This document shows positions 1-10,975 of a stretch of DNA of 64,000 nucleotides, piece by piece; the first letter of the stretch is position 1, and each line of letters opens with the position of its first letter. The stretch comes from Brachycybe producta (lineage: Eukaryota > Arthropoda > Diplopoda > Playtdesmida > Andrognathidae): positions 2,049,501 through 2,113,500 of the forward strand of contig JAUPFP010000014.1 of assembly GCA_036925085.1 (NCBI GenBank), written 5' to 3'. Both the position numbers and the translations under genes were made by a program. The notes beneath the pieces are model-generated. The model did not search any database, was not told the DNA's origin, and saw nothing but the letters and a program-made list of their open reading frames with translations.

Positions 1-67
1 TAAAAATGGTACCCAATATTTGATACAAAAGGGAAATGAAATCACAGATTAAATAGGACACTCCTTA

Positions 68-379
68 TACCTTGTACACACTTGATGATTTAAATGCATT
101 TAATTAATAAACGTGTTCTACAGAGCCCTGTGAAGGACAAACAATATGTCGTCGAATTCAATTTATTCAGTTAATAATCTGAATATATTGAGTTAATACT
201 TAAATATAATAGATAAACTATTGACATTAAAATATTGATTTAGTATTTCAATTTTTAAAATATTAATAATTAAAGTGAATTTTTATTTGGTGTTCATGTC
301 CTTAACTGGATTCCGTATAATTCACCTAAACACATTTAATTTGAATTCATTTAACTCATGTGTTGTTTACAAGGTATTA
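68..379. repeat. Family B MITE, copy B1
   Basis: About 310 bp of AT-rich sequence bounded by inverted ends: TACCTTGTACACA on the left and TGTTTACAAGGTA on the right, each flanked by TTA (a possible 3-bp target duplication). The internal sequence (TTCTACAGAGCCCTGTGAAGG, then AATATGTCG, then an AT-rich body) recurs at about 6429, 28912, 47834 and 48920. No coding capacity. The superfamily is uncertain; TTA duplications would suit PIF/Harbinger. Confidence 0.7.
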
Positions 380-603
380 AGTATGGGAATGTCTATATTG
401 TTAATTTTACCACTCATACAACTAATATATAATGTTGTATATAATAAACTTGAAAGTTGTTTTTTTAGAAGCTAGAAGGGTAAAAGGGTAGAATGTAGAA
501 GAGTATATTTGAGCCTCAAATCAAATAAGTCAAATTTAAAATTTAAGAAAAAATAAATTAATAATTTTAAAATTTAAAATCAATCATCAGCGCATTAAAA
601 ATG

Positions 604-965
604 TGTTAGAAACTAGAAGAGTAGCTGAATTATTTAATAGTATTTTTTAATGTTGATTATCTTTTAAAATAAGCTTTTTTTTATCTCAAAAGTATGAAAC
701 TGACTCAACTTTAAGCAGACGATATATTTTTAAAAAATTTTCTTCTATAAAAAGTTTATTTTGAAATATAAATCTGAATTTATTTTTTTGTAATTTTAAA
801 ATGACCGGATTCAAAACAAACTTTAAGTCGAAGATCAGCTTTTGAGACTCAAGTACTGTAAATCCTTATAATTAAATAAAACTTGACTTTCTAATTTAAT
901 TTAAAATCTTTTGACCCAAAGTTATTTAAATGAATTTACTGTTAGAAACTAGAATAGTAAACGAA
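604..965. repeat. Family A palindromic MITE, degraded copy A1
   Basis: Starts with GTTAGAAACTAGAAGAGTAGC, continues through ATCTTTTAAAATAAGCTTTTTT and the mirror motif AAAAAGTTTATTTTGAAATAT near 755-775. A second left end (GTTAGAAACTAGAATAGTAA) lies at about 941-963. It matches the family seen 18 more times in the window, but the right terminus is not clear. Confidence 0.55.
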
Positions 966-1099
966 TACACTAAAGACATATTTTTATGATATTATTTCTT
1001 TAAAAAAAATTTAGAGAGAAGAAGAACAGTTTGAAAATCGCGAATTCTATGAAGTTGTTACTCGGATTATCACTTTTATGTAACACAGTGGTACTGGTT

Positions 1100-2180
1100 A
1101 TCATTAAAAATAAAACTTAGCCAGAAACCTGTAGATTTTGCCCTCATTTTTTTGTTTTAACCAATGGGAAAACTTTGAAAAAAAGTGTAAAGAAAAAAAA
1201 AAAAAAGGCCAAAAAATGAAAAAAACAAAAAGTGCCCTTGAAATAAATTTTGGTGAACGTGGATCACCTGCTTATTCTTATTTTTTTCACTCCCTCAATC
1301 TTCCCCTTAAAAAGAAGAAAGAGGGGCTTTTTCAAGGGCACCTGGTCCTTGTTGTAATTAATCCACTGTTTATTATATACGCGTGCTCTCCTCAAATGAT
1401 CTCTCACTTATCAGTAATAATAATAATAATGATAGGAGAATGAAGAAGTGTGTCCCTCTGTGGTGGGGCTTTCAAAAAAACAACAACAAAAAAAAGACAT
1501 TTATTTTCACCGGAAAAAAAGAAATTTAAGGATAAATTTCCAATTATCACAATAAGTGTGCAGCTGCCATTGATTTTAGACAATGATAACAATAGATTTG
1601 TAGTTAGGGGGCTGGATAGGTTGGGCCCCCTCTCCCCCCCCCCCTTTCCCCTCCTTGAAATTAAGATCCAGACTTTTATTATCAATTATTATTATTATTA
1701 TATAGTAAAGTATATATTATTTTTGTTATCGATTTGAAGAATCAGTGAAATTTTAACATTTTATTTGGTGGAATTTTATTTTAGTCAAGTCACACACACA
1801 CAAGTTTAAGAAAGAAAATCGTTTATTTTCGACTATTTTTTTTTGTCCCTTTTTTAAAGATTTTTAATCTTGATTGTGTGTGACTTCAATTAAAAATGCA
1901 TTTTTCATTTTAACACCAGATAAAAGTCTGAATTAATGTGGCCAATGACGTCATTTATTTAAGATTTTGAATTTTTTTTTAAAAAAAAAAGAGGTGGGTC
2001 GTTGTTTTAAGTGTTTAGAGGGGCGCTCGGGCCCCTCCAGTCTAGATAATGGTATTGTGTCATTTTTTAGTGTGTGTGTGTGAGTGTGTGTCCAAGGGCG
2101 ACAAGATTTTACTTCCATTTGGAATTTGGAAACTTGAAATCAACCTTTTTTTTTGCCAAAATAAAATATCCCTTTCACTT
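1100..2180. other. Low-complexity AT-rich stretch with a short inverted repeat
   Basis: No gene seen. It contains poly-A/T runs, a C-run near 1632, and a small inverted repeat at about 1784-1890 (AAGTCACACACACACAAG against CTTGATTGTGTGTGACTT) that could be a very short MITE. Open frames here of 86-101 codons are rich in Lys/Phe and overlap on both strands, as expected of low-complexity DNA. Confidence 0.5.
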
Positions 2181-2402
2181 TGTATAAAAAAAAAGCTAGA
2201 TAAAGACGATCAATTCTGGCTTGACAATCCTGGATTGTCGTTCAATATCGCCTCACACAATCATTTCATTTCTGTCAAGTTTTTTTTTAAATTGTATAAA
2301 AAAAGCTAGACAAAGACAATCAATTCTGGCTTGACAATCCTGGATTGTCGTTCAATATCGCCTCACACAATCATTTCATTTCTGTTAAGTTTTTTTTTTT
2401 AA
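2181..2402. repeat. Two-copy direct repeat, about 112-bp unit
   Basis: The segment running from TGTATAAAAAA through AGCTAGATAAAGACGATC, CTTGACAATCCTGGATTGTCG and CCTCACACAATCATTTC is present twice (about 2181-2292 and 2293-2402) with only a few differences, mainly in poly-A/T length. This indicates a recent tandem duplication. Confidence 0.8.
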
Positions 2403-2654
2403 AAAATTGTATTTTTATTTTGCAAATTTCTAGTAATTTTGAAACGTGAAATTTTCAAAAACGTTGTAGATGCCAAAATTTAAATATTTCAATCAATTTT
2501 CATACTTAACCAATTAACACTAAAGGCATACAAATATTATAATACATATATACCGGAAGGTAAGAAATGAAGAACAATGTATTAAAAATTATAATTATTA
2601 ATCAGTATTAGAATATTTAAAAAAAATTTTAAACTTCACTTCAGTTCCAAAAAA

Positions 2655-2730
2655 CGTTGTAAATGCCAACATGCAGCAACATATGCTGACAAGTTGTTAC
2701 TATAGTGACATTGTTGGCGTTTACAACATG
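2655..2730. repeat. Short inverted repeat
   Basis: TTGTAAATGCCAACATG near 2656 is mirrored by CATTGTTGGCGTTTACAAC near 2709. A related CGTTGTAGATGCC occurs near 2462. This may be a tiny fold-back element; nothing coding. Confidence 0.4.
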
Positions 2731-2846
2731 ACTATAGTCACTGAGTGACTGGCCTTGGGGTTGTTACAACGTTATGACTTGCACAACAATTCTACTTCAG
2801 TTTTTTACCACTAGGAACAGCACTTTCGTGACGAAGAAGAGCGCGC

Positions 2847-3035
2847 TTAGGCCCTGTTTTCACTGGGAGAGGTGGGGTGAAAATTTGAACTTTTTGAAAA
2901 TTTCAACTGGTGAAAAGTAGAACAAACGTGGCCATTGTCTATGATAGCAAATGGGCCACGTTTGTTCTATTTTTCATCAGTTGAAATTTTCGCAAAAAGT
3001 TCAAATTTTTCACTTCCAATAGAAACAGGGCCTTA
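2847..3035. mobile_element. PIF/Harbinger-like MITE, copy F1
   Basis: A 183-bp element (2850-3032) with inverted ends GGCCCTGTTTTCACT on the left and AATAGAAACAGGGCC on the right, flanked on both sides by TTA. The two arms continue to pair inward (GAACTTTTTGAAAATTTCAACTG against CAGTTGAAATTTTCGCAAAAAGTTC, then AACAAACGTGGCC against GGCCACGTTTGTT). TTA duplications and GGCC-type ends are typical of PIF/Harbinger elements. A second copy, broken by another insertion, is near 45065-45523. Confidence 0.75.
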
Positions 3036-4160
3036 GAGTTACTTAAAAAAAACTATTTTCAAACTATTTTTCTTATGAAAGTTTGCACTTTTTAAGACGA
3101 AAATATTTGACATTCCTGCTTTAAATATCGATAAAAAGTTTATTTTGAAAGATATCTTTTAAAAAAAATTCTTTTAGACAATTTTATATATCAGCTTTTA
3201 ATTAATTAAAAAAAATCTGTTAATTGCATCCTTAATGCCCATCAATATCATACTTTTGAATCTTTGTTCCTGTTTGAAATCGCTTTTTTTTTGTTAAAAA
3301 AAACAACTTCTGATAAAATTGACAATTTTAGAATAGGTGGGGGGGGGGGGGGGGGTTAGATAATACAAAATAAGTGGGTCAGATCAGTTACACGATTGGT
3401 GTATCTTTAACACATTTACTACCAATTAAACTAATTATCTGGTAAGGAAAACTTGCAAAAACACATACAAAAAAATACATATATCGGAAACCCCTAAAAA
3501 CATTTATTGTAACATAATTAGATTTCGGATTTTTAAGGGGCAGCTGTGTCCACCTCTGTCTGGTCATTTATGTGAGTGTGGGAGGGACAGACAGGTGATC
3601 CACTAATAATAACCTCTAACCTCCCACCTCCTCCTCCTCCTCCTCTTAGGAAAATTATCTTTAAAAAAAATTGCCCTACAGATAAAATGAAATCATAAGC
3701 AAAAAACCCCAAAAATGGGTAAGGCTTAAAAACGCATTTCAAAGCCTGCAACTTTCTCTTCTGGTTCTAGTTTGGGACGTCCCAGAAGGTGAACCGGTTC
3801 GACCACACCAAACATACACACGATTCTCCCTCCCCCTCCTCCTCCTCTCCAAACAATGTGTAAATCTACCCACCAAAAATACAAGGTGTAAACACACCAA
3901 AGAGGGGAATGTTACGATTAAATTAAGGAATTTTAGAAAATTAAGGGAACTTTTTTACGAAATAGCAAAAATATCAGAATAGCCGAAATTAAAGTTTTAT
4001 TAGAATATTTGCGAATTATTTTAAGTTGATTGCAGTGAAAATTAAAATATCGTTTTTTCTCGGAAATAAAAAGGGTTTTTTTTTTCTTTTCGAACTTCCG
4101 ATTTTACATTATTTACTATTTTTTAGTTCGTTTTTAAACTTTTGGAATTTCTTTTTTGTG
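3036..4160. other. AT-rich intergenic stretch, nothing coding
   Basis: No supported gene. It holds a poly-G run near 3341-3355, a CTCCTCCTCCT tract near 3628-3645 and another near 3830-3846. Confidence 0.5.
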
Positions 4161-4164
4161 TTTT

Positions 4165-4775
4165 TAGAATTTTAGAATTTTTTTCCAGTTTGGTTTTTAA
4201 AATTTTGGAATTGTTTTCAGTCAGTTTTGAAATTTTTTTCAGTCAATTTTTAAAATTTTGAAATTTATTTCAGTCAGTTTTTAAAATTTTGAAATTTTTT
4301 TCAGTCAGTTTTTAAAATTTTGAAATTTATTTCAGTCAGTTTTTAAAATTTTGAAATTTATTTCAGTCAGTTTTTAAAATTTTGAAATTTATTTCAGTCA
4401 GTTTTTAAAATTTTGAAATTTTTTTCAGTCAGTTTTTAAAATTTTGAAATTTTTTTCAGTCAGTTTTTAAAATTTTGAAATTTTTTTCAGTCAGTTTTTA
4501 AAATTTTGAAATTTTTTTCAGTCAGTTTTTAAAATTTTGAAATTTTTTTCAGTCAGTTTTTAAAATTTTGAAATTTTTTTCAGTCAGTTTTTAAAATTTT
4601 GAAATTTTTTTCAGTCAGTTTTTAAAATTTTGGAATTTTTTTCAGTCAGTTTTTAGTTTTTCAGTGTTTGAAATTTCAGAATTTTTTTTTTCAGTTTGTT
4701 TCTAAAATTTTAGAATTTTTTCAATCATTTTTAATATTTCAGAATTTATTTCAGTTAGTTTTTAAAAAAAATTGG
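4165..4775. repeat. 31-bp tandem array
   Basis: A minisatellite with unit CAGTCAGTTTTTAAAA followed by TTTTGAAATTTTTTT (31 bp). The central 14-15 units (about 4215-4650) are nearly identical; units at both edges are increasingly diverged, which suggests expansion from the middle by unequal exchange or slippage. Confidence 0.9.
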
Positions 4776-5446
4776 AATTTTTTTTAGATTGTGATATTTT
4801 TTTGATGCACTCACAAATAAAAGTATAATTTTCAAAAATAAAATTATAAAGGAAGAGGTAAAATTAAAACAATTTATAAAAACAACAACAACAGTGACCC
4901 ACACACTGTATGTGAGTGAGGCTAATCAAGTTTTATTCAAAGAAAAACACTAAAAAACTAATTATTAATTTTAATTATGCTAATCTTTGAAGCAAAATAA
5001 GTTTAAAATTCTCAAGTTTGATATTTTTTTTTTTCTTCCCGAAAACAATTTTCTCTTTCCGACTTTTTTCATATTATTTTTATTTGCCTAAATTTCACAG
5101 AGGGGCTCATCCCTAACTCCCTTTTTTTAAAGCAGGTTTAAGATTTAGAAATTTAATATCTTTTTGCTTATCAGCCAGCAGCCACCAAGTTGAACCAATG
5201 GTTTTTTTCTGGTTCTTTTTCCTCTTCCTCTTTTTTTTTTTTTTCTCTGCTGTTTTGTCTACCTTTTTTCTTGATTATTATTTTTCTACCTGGTTTTCCT
5301 TCCATTTTTTTTTATGTTGGTTGACCATTTCCTCCCTCTCCCCCCTTCAAGGACGTTTCCCTAAAGTGAACGGCAATGATTTAATAGGATAATAAACTGG
5401 GAACAAAAAAAAAGTTGTCTGCACCGTGTTTAAGTGTGATCACTAA

Positions 5447-5755
5447 TGCTCGGATTTTTATGACAATATATCATCAAACAGGTGTTTCTCAATTTGTGGC
5501 CCAAGTGCCAATTGTGAAATAACCCAATCTCGGTTTCGATAAAAAAAAAACAATTATTTTTTTATTATTTTCAGTCAAACACTGGTTAGAGGCTAGAACT
5601 TTATAGTTGACAACTGATTGTAACCAGACATGTAGCCTCTAAGCAGTGTTTTTAATTAGAAAAAAAAAAGTATAATTGGTGTTAGTTCACAAATGGCACT
5701 TGGGCCACAAATTGAGAAACATTTGGTTTGATATTGCATAAAAATCCGAGCCCTA
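5447..5755. mobile_element. Family C hAT-like MITE, copy C1
   Basis: Inverted ends GCTCGGATTTTTATG and CATAAAAATCCGAGCCCTA. Subterminal arms TTTCTCAATTTGTGGCCC/GGGCCACAAATTGAGAAAC pair, and a central stem TTAGAGGCTAGA... / ...TAGCCTCTAA closes the palindrome. No coding capacity. Its superfamily assignment rests on copy C11, which has an 8-bp target duplication and YAGGG ends. Confidence 0.75.
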
Positions 5756-5765
5756 ATTATCGCGA

Positions 5766-5841
5766 ATGCTCGGATTTTTATGTCAATACATCAAACAGGT
5801 GTTTCTCAATTTGTGGCCCAAGTGCAAATTGTGAAGTAGGC
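5766..5841 (+). mobile_element. Family C MITE, left-end fragment C2
   Basis: Only the left terminus of family C is present (CTCGGATTTTTATGTCAA through TTTGTGGCCCAAGTGC and AATTGTGAAGTAG). It starts ten bases after C1 ends and is followed at once by family D copy D1, so the locus is a stack of insertions. Confidence 0.65.
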
Positions 5842-6069
5842 CACCTATGGACAGGCAGTTAGAAATCGGGGTGAACTTCAGTTGGGTTCGCCCTTTTTTA
5901 TGACGACTGGCAACTTCTAATTGGTTCGTTATGTTGTTCGACGTTGAACAGGGCGGACGGAGCATGTGACGTCAGACTACATAACCAACCAATTAGAAGT
6001 TGCGTTCGGCATAAAAAGGGCGGAGCCAACTGAAGTTCTCCCCAATTTGTAACTGCCTGTCACCTATGG
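5842..6069. mobile_element. Family D MITE, copy D1, with 9-bp target duplication
   Basis: Element 5851-6060 (210 bp) with ends ACAGGCAGTTAGAAATCGG and an inverted, slightly diverged right end finishing in CTGCCTGT. The direct repeat CACCTATGG flanks it exactly (5842-5850 and 6061-6069). The interior is palindromic and GC-richer than the surroundings, with CCGCCC-type boxes, ATTGG and GTGACGTCA. An 8-9 bp duplication suits hAT or Mutator-like transposition; I cannot decide which. Confidence 0.8.
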
Positions 6070-6222
6070 AGGTTGCAAGCGCCATCTAACTTGCATTTAT
6101 ACAAGTAGGATATCTGACCACCCTTAACGAGACCCTTGCCTAGATTGTATAGTGTGAATCGACCTTAAGAAAAAAAAGAGCTCTTTAAGTAAAGGTAGTG
6201 CCATTTATTGAGCACACTTAGC

Positions 6223-6418
6223 ACAGGCAGTTCTGTCCAGCACTAAGTTTTCGTTTGCCCCGCCCTTTTATGAACTTCATCAATTTCTAATTGGTTTGTT
6301 ACTTGGTCTGATGCCACATGCCCCGCCCTTTTCAATTTTTAATTGGTTGATATTTGGTCTGACACTCATAAAAGGGGGCGGGTCAAACGAAAAGTTAGTC
6401 CTGGGCACACTTGCCTGT
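6223..6418. mobile_element. Family D MITE, diverged copy D2
   Basis: Begins ACAGGCAGTTCTGTCCAG and ends TTGCCTGT. Arms carry CGTTTGCCCCGCCC and its mirror GGGGCGGGTCAAACG, plus ATTGGTT and CTGATGCCACATG. Target duplication is not clear. It is a subfamily distinct from D1, D3 and D5. Confidence 0.65.
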
Positions 6419-6428
6419 CACTCAATGC

Positions 6429-6705
6429 TAAATACCTAGAATACATCTGATAATTTTAAATGCATTTAAATAATAAACGTGTTCTACAGAGCCCTGTGAA
6501 GGACAAACAAACAATATGTCGAATTCAATTTATTCAGTTAATAATCTGAAAATATTGAGTTAATACTTAAATATAATAAAGAAACTATTGACAAAATTAT
6601 TGATTTAGTATTTCAATTTTAAAATATTAATAATAAAGTCAATTTTTATCACCTAAACACATTTAATTTGAATTCATTTAACTCATGTGTGTACAAGGTG
6701 TAATT
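6429..6705. repeat. Family B MITE, copy B2
   Basis: Same sequence as B1 with small deletions: AATACCTAGAATACAT on the left, TTCTACAGAGCCCTGTGAAGG inside, GTGTGTACAAGGTG on the right. Confidence 0.7.
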
Positions 6706-6933
6706 GTTCAAAGACTGCTCTCTCAGTTGATCTACCTCTAGGTGTATATCTTGATTAAAAATAGAAGAAAAAATGTGAAAAATGCAAATTCTTTTCATGA
6801 AGGTCAATGGGTAATGGTCAAAACCGTTTACTTGTCATTTCAATGAGGTTTTTTTTGGTTGTTAATGATCCTGATATGTATTTGTTTGTTGGGCGCCAAC
6901 CAAATTGAATTAATTTAAAATTTTTATTAACTC

Positions 6934-6937
<4 letters not shown>

Positions 6938-6971
<34 letters not shown>

Positions 6972-7041
6972 GAGAGAGAGAGAGAGAGAGAAAGAAAGAG
7001 AGAGAAAGAGAGAAAGAAAGAGAGAGAGAGAGAGAGAGACA
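6938..7041. repeat. GA/CT microsatellite
   Basis: About 100 bp of GAGAGA with a few interruptions (GACATA, GAAAGAAA). The Leu/Ser-rich open frame across it on the minus strand is an artefact of the repeat. Confidence 0.9.
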
Positions 7042-7763
7042 TTGTATATTGTCTTTTAATGATGATTAACAATTGGTCATTGTTTATTTATAAGTTAGAA
7101 ACAAGTTGATGTTTTTTTTTTAAAAAAAAAGTGTAATAATTGACCAAAGTGAAATTAAGAGAACATTTTTCTGTCTTTTCTTTTATCTAAATTAGAAATC
7201 TTAGCTTTCACCCCATTCTTGACCACCACACATCGAATGAGAAAACCCAACAAAACGGCTGGATTTTTTTTTTCTCTCAAGGCAAACCGGGGCTTGACCA
7301 CTGGTCATCATGGTCATTTGGTCCAACAGTTAAGTAAGAAAAAAGCCTTTTTTTTTGTTGTTTTGAATTGTCATTGGACACTTAAAATATTCTTTTTGTT
7401 AACTTTTTGAAAAAAAGTTCAAAAAAGTTCTTAAGATTTTGGAATTTTAAGAGAAAAAAAATGTCAGAATTGGCACACAACCTTGTCTTTTAGGCCTATT
7501 TGGGCGGTGGGGGGGTGTAATTACAAAAGTAATTACATAAACTGACCACTGTCCAGTGTGTTCATACTGTCCGCAAATAGAGAGAACTGGAACTCACAAC
7601 TTTGTGCTTTAACGAATTTCTTGAAAGGGTGATTTTTTTAAAAAAAAAAATAATTTCCGGATGTTCTTGCTTGATTTTGCCATTTTTCTACTCGAATAGG
7701 AGGCCATAGAAAGACTCCAATAGAAAGAGGAGGCCATTTTGTAAACATGTTAACTTTATAAAC

Positions 7764-7969
7764 ACAGGCAGTTAGAAATCGGAGAGAACTTCAGTTGGCT
7801 CCACCTTTGTTATGACGACCGGCAACTTCTAATTGGTTTGTTGTGTGGTTCGACGTTGAAAAGGGACGGACTATGTGACGTCAGGCTATATAACCAACCA
7901 ATTAGAAGTTGCGTTCGTCATAACAAGGTGGGAGCGAACTGAAGTTCTCCCCGATTTCTAAGTGCGTGT
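7764..7969. mobile_element. Family D MITE, copy D3
   Basis: Starts ACAGGCAGTTAGAAATCGG and ends CCCCGATTTCTAAGTGCGTGT. The interior is nearly the same as D1 (TTCAGTTGGCTCCACC, CAACTTCTAATTGGTT, GTGACGTCAGGC). The flanks ATAAAC/TTAAAC are only loosely alike, so the target duplication has decayed or is absent. Confidence 0.75.
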
Positions 7970-8037
7970 AACTTAAACACATTTATTTACATTCTGACCT
8001 TCACACTAAACAGTTGGCTTATTTAATTTAGGCCTCT

Positions 8038-8236
8038 CTGGCACACAGTCGACTTTTGGCGACAAAAAATGAAGGCGAAAAGTCGCTGGGCTGCCGTGTC
8101 GCACTGTGTGCCAACAGTTAAATGTCGTCTGTGTGCAAAGGTTGCCAAGTTCTTACATTAGAAAATACATTGCAATGACAGCTCAGCGACTCTTCGACTT
8201 CATTTTTTGTCGCTGAAAAGGTTTTTCCAAAAGTCG

Positions 8237-8274
<38 letters not shown>
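8038..8274. mobile_element. Inverted-repeat element ending in a TG microsatellite
   Basis: Left arm GGCACACAGTCGACTTTTGG, then CGACAAAAAATGAAG; right arm CTTCATTTTTTGTCG, then CCAAAAGTCGCCTGTGTGTG. The arms are inverted copies about 130 bp apart. The right end runs into (TG)16 or so at 8239-8272, as if the GTGTG at the terminus had expanded. No transposase. Confidence 0.6.
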
Positions 8275-8284
8275 CCAACCCATT

Positions 8285-8332
8285 AGGTGGCGCTGAATAG
8301 ATATTTATTTTTTTGTCCCTCCAGATGGCGCC
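8285..8332. promoter_or_regulatory. Pair of CTCF-like core motifs
   Basis: AGGTGGCGCT at 8285-8294 and CCAGATGGCGCCA around 8323-8332. These match the AGRTGGCGC core known for CTCF in bilaterians. A third (AGGTGGCGCT) is at 8615-8624, on the other side of MITE D4, which inserted directly next to the second. Binding is inferred from motif only. Confidence 0.4.
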
Positions 8333-8335
8333 AGT

Positions 8336-8548
8336 GTTCCAACACAGGCATCTATAGACAGCTTCAGAATTTCTTTGGGTCCATCCTTTTATGATCAGCA
8401 TCGTCAATTTCTAATTGGTTTGTTACTGGGTCTGATGTCACATGCCCCGCCCTGTTTTATTTTTAATTGGTTCATATTGGGTCTGACGCTCATAAAAGGG
8501 CGGAGCCAAAGAAATTCTGGCGCTGTCTACAGATGCCTGTGTTCCAAC
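8336..8548. mobile_element. Family D MITE, copy D4, with 8-bp target duplication
   Basis: Element 8344-8540 begins ACAGGCATCTATAGACAGC and ends GCTGTCTACAGATGCCTGT. It is flanked by GTTCCAAC on both sides (8336-8343, 8541-8548). Interior has CCGCCC boxes, ATTGGTT and GATGTCACATG and is closest to subfamily D2. Confidence 0.8.
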
Positions 8549-8561
8549 TCTTAATCTTCTC

Positions 8562-8610
8562 GAGAAAATCCAAGTACAGTATGTGGATTGCTTTTCTTGA
8601 GAAGATGATG
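8562..8610. repeat. Short hairpin
   Basis: CTTCTCGAGAAAATCCA is followed about 15 bases later by TGGATTGCTTTTCTTGAGAAG, forming an imperfect stem-loop next to D4 and the CTCF-like site at 8615. No function can be assigned. Confidence 0.45.
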
Positions 8611-8649
8611 AGTTAGGTGGCGCTAACATAGGCATTTCCGGACACGTTT

Positions 8650-9239
8650 TTTTTTCTTTAAAAAAACGTTCAAACAAACATGTCAGATTTCCGGACAGCT
8701 ACTTTTCTGATTTCTTTACACATTTAGATTGCGATTGGTAGCTAAATTTTTTTCAAAAATGACAAATTCAATCTTGAATTGTGACAACTTTTTTTTTAAA
8801 TAAATGTTGTTTTTCTGAACTTTTTACTTTTTTTTTTCCTTCAAAAAAATCCAACTTTTCTTTAAAGAACAAAAAAAAAATATTCATCCTTGAAAAGTAT
8901 TTTAATTGGTGGTCATAATTTAAGTTTGTTCCCCCAATGTCAATTGTAACATGAAGGTGTCCAATTTGAAATTTGAAGGCAACACATATTTGTGTGTTAT
9001 TTTTGTGTTAACTTTAATTCTCCCCCCAAACCACCTTTTTTTAATCGAATAATTAAATAAATTACTTTACGATATATCGTGTGATATTGAAATATCTAAA
9101 TAGGTAAAAGTTTTTGAAGGACTTTTTAAAACAAAATCTAGTCAAGATTATTTATTGGGTTGTTTTTTTTTATTAAAAATAATTACAAACAAAAACAGAA
9201 ATTAAAATTTAATTTTTTTTGTTGGAAGGAAGCAAAGAG
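8650..9239. other. AT-rich stretch, nothing recognised
   Basis: Homopolymer-rich, no open frame with family signatures, no clear repeat structure. Confidence 0.5.
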
Positions 9240-9848
9240 AGATCGAATGTATGTTAAAAAACTAGAAGAATATAAATGGATGCGGTAGAAGTATATGCTA
9301 ATAAACCAAGATGCTATTCTACAAAATAAACTTTTTTTTTATTGATGTTTGAAATGTCAATTTTAAGATTTCGAAGCAATTTTTTTTTTCAAACTTGTGA
9401 TTATCTACATGTTGTTAGAAACTAGAAGAGTAATGAGTTTGAACGATATCATGAATGATACGTGTTGATTACATTACTATTCTAGTTTGCAACTACATGT
9501 AGATTCATTACGATTAGATCTAGTTTCTTACTAAATGTGGATTACAATTACTCTTCTAGTTTGCAACTAAATGTAGATTAGATTACTCTTCTAGTTTGCA
9601 ACTAAATGTAGATTAGATTACTCTTCTAGTTTCTAACTAAATGTAGATTACATTACTCTTCTAGTTTCTAACTACATTAGATTAGATTACTCTTCTAGTT
9701 TCTAACTACATTAGATTAGATTACTCTTATAGTTTCTAACTAAATGTAGATTAGATTACTCTTCTAGTTTGTAACTAAATGTAGATTAGATTACTCTTCT
9801 AGTTTGTAACTAAATGTAGATTACATTACTCTTCTAGTTTCTAACACT
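9240..9848. repeat. 35-bp satellite made of family A terminus
   Basis: A degraded family A copy (GTTAAAAAACTAGAAGAA, AAAATAAACTTTTTTTT, GTTAGAAACTAGAAGAGTAA; about 9240-9435) is followed from about 9470 by roughly ten tandem units. Unit: ACTAAATGTAGATTAGATTA then CTCTTCTAGTTTGTA (35 bp), with variants TTTCTA and TTTGCA. The second half of the unit (TTACTCTTCTAGTTTCTAAC) is the right terminus of family A MITEs. Confidence 0.85.
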
Positions 9849-9964
9849 TAAGTTATTCTCAAAAGTAACTTAAACAATAAACGTTTTGAGTTAAATTCTA
9901 AACAAAAAAGGCCAAATTTAGTCATTTTTTTACGTTTTGAAAAAATTTCGTTTGATTGAAACTT

Positions 9965-10975
9965 GAGTAATAAAGTTTATTTTGAAAGATTTCAAATTTA
10001 ATTATAAAGTTAATTTTGAAAGATTTCAAATTTAATTATAAAGTTTATTTTGAAAGATTTCAAATTTAATTATAAAGTTAATTTTGAAAGATTTCAAATT
10101 TAATTATAAAGTTAATTTTGAAAGATTTCAAATTTAATTATAAAGTTAATTTTGAAAGATTTCAAATTTAATTATAAAGTTAATTTTGAAAGATTTCTAA
10201 TTTTAAGTATAAAGTTTATTTTGAAAGATTTCTAAATTTAAGTATAAAGTTTATTTTGAAAGATTTCTAAATTTAAGTATAAAGTTTATTTTGAAAGATT
10301 TCTAAATTTAAGTATAAAGTTTATTTTGAAAGATTTCTAATTTTAAGTATAAAGTTTATTTTGAAAGATTTCTAATTTTAAGTATAAAGTTTATTTTGAA
10401 AGATTTCTAATTTTAAGTATAAAGTTTATTTTGAAAGATTTCTAATTTTAAGTATAAAGTTTATTTTGAAAGATTTCTAATTTTAAGTATAAAGTTTATT
10501 TTGAAAGATTTCTAATTTTAAGTATAAAGTTTATTTTGAAAGATTTCTAATTTTAAGTATAAAGTTTATTTTGAAAGATTTCTAAATTTAAGTATAAAGT
10601 TTATTTTGAAAGATTTCTAAATTTAAGTATAAAGTTTATTTTGAAAGATTTCTAAATTTAAGTATAAAGTTTATTTTGAAAGATTTCTAAATTTAAGTAT
10701 AAAGTTTATTTTGAAAGATTTCTAAATTTAAGTATAAAAGTTTATTTTGAAAGATTTCTAAATTTAAGTATAAAGTTTATTTTGAAAGATTTCTAAATTT
10801 AAGTATAAAGTTTATTTTGAAAGATTTCTAAATTTAAGTATAAAAGTTTATTTTGAAAGATTTCTAATTTTAAGTATAAAAGTTTATTTTGAAAGATTTC
10901 TAATTTTAAGTATAAAATTTATTTTGAAAGATTTCTAATTTTTAGTATAAATTTTTTATTTTGAAAGATTTTAAG
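9965..10975. repeat. 35-bp satellite made of family A interior
   Basis: About 28 tandem copies of a 35-bp unit, TATAAAGTTTATTTTGAAAG then ATTTCTAATTTTAAG. There are ordered subtypes: first TTAATTTTGAAAGATTTCAAA (about 9990-10190), then ATTTCTAATTTT, then ATTTCTAAATTT, then a decayed edge. The segment TAAAGTTTATTTTGAAAGAT is the conserved interior of family A MITEs, so this array appears to derive from the same element as the array at 9470-9848. Confidence 0.9.
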
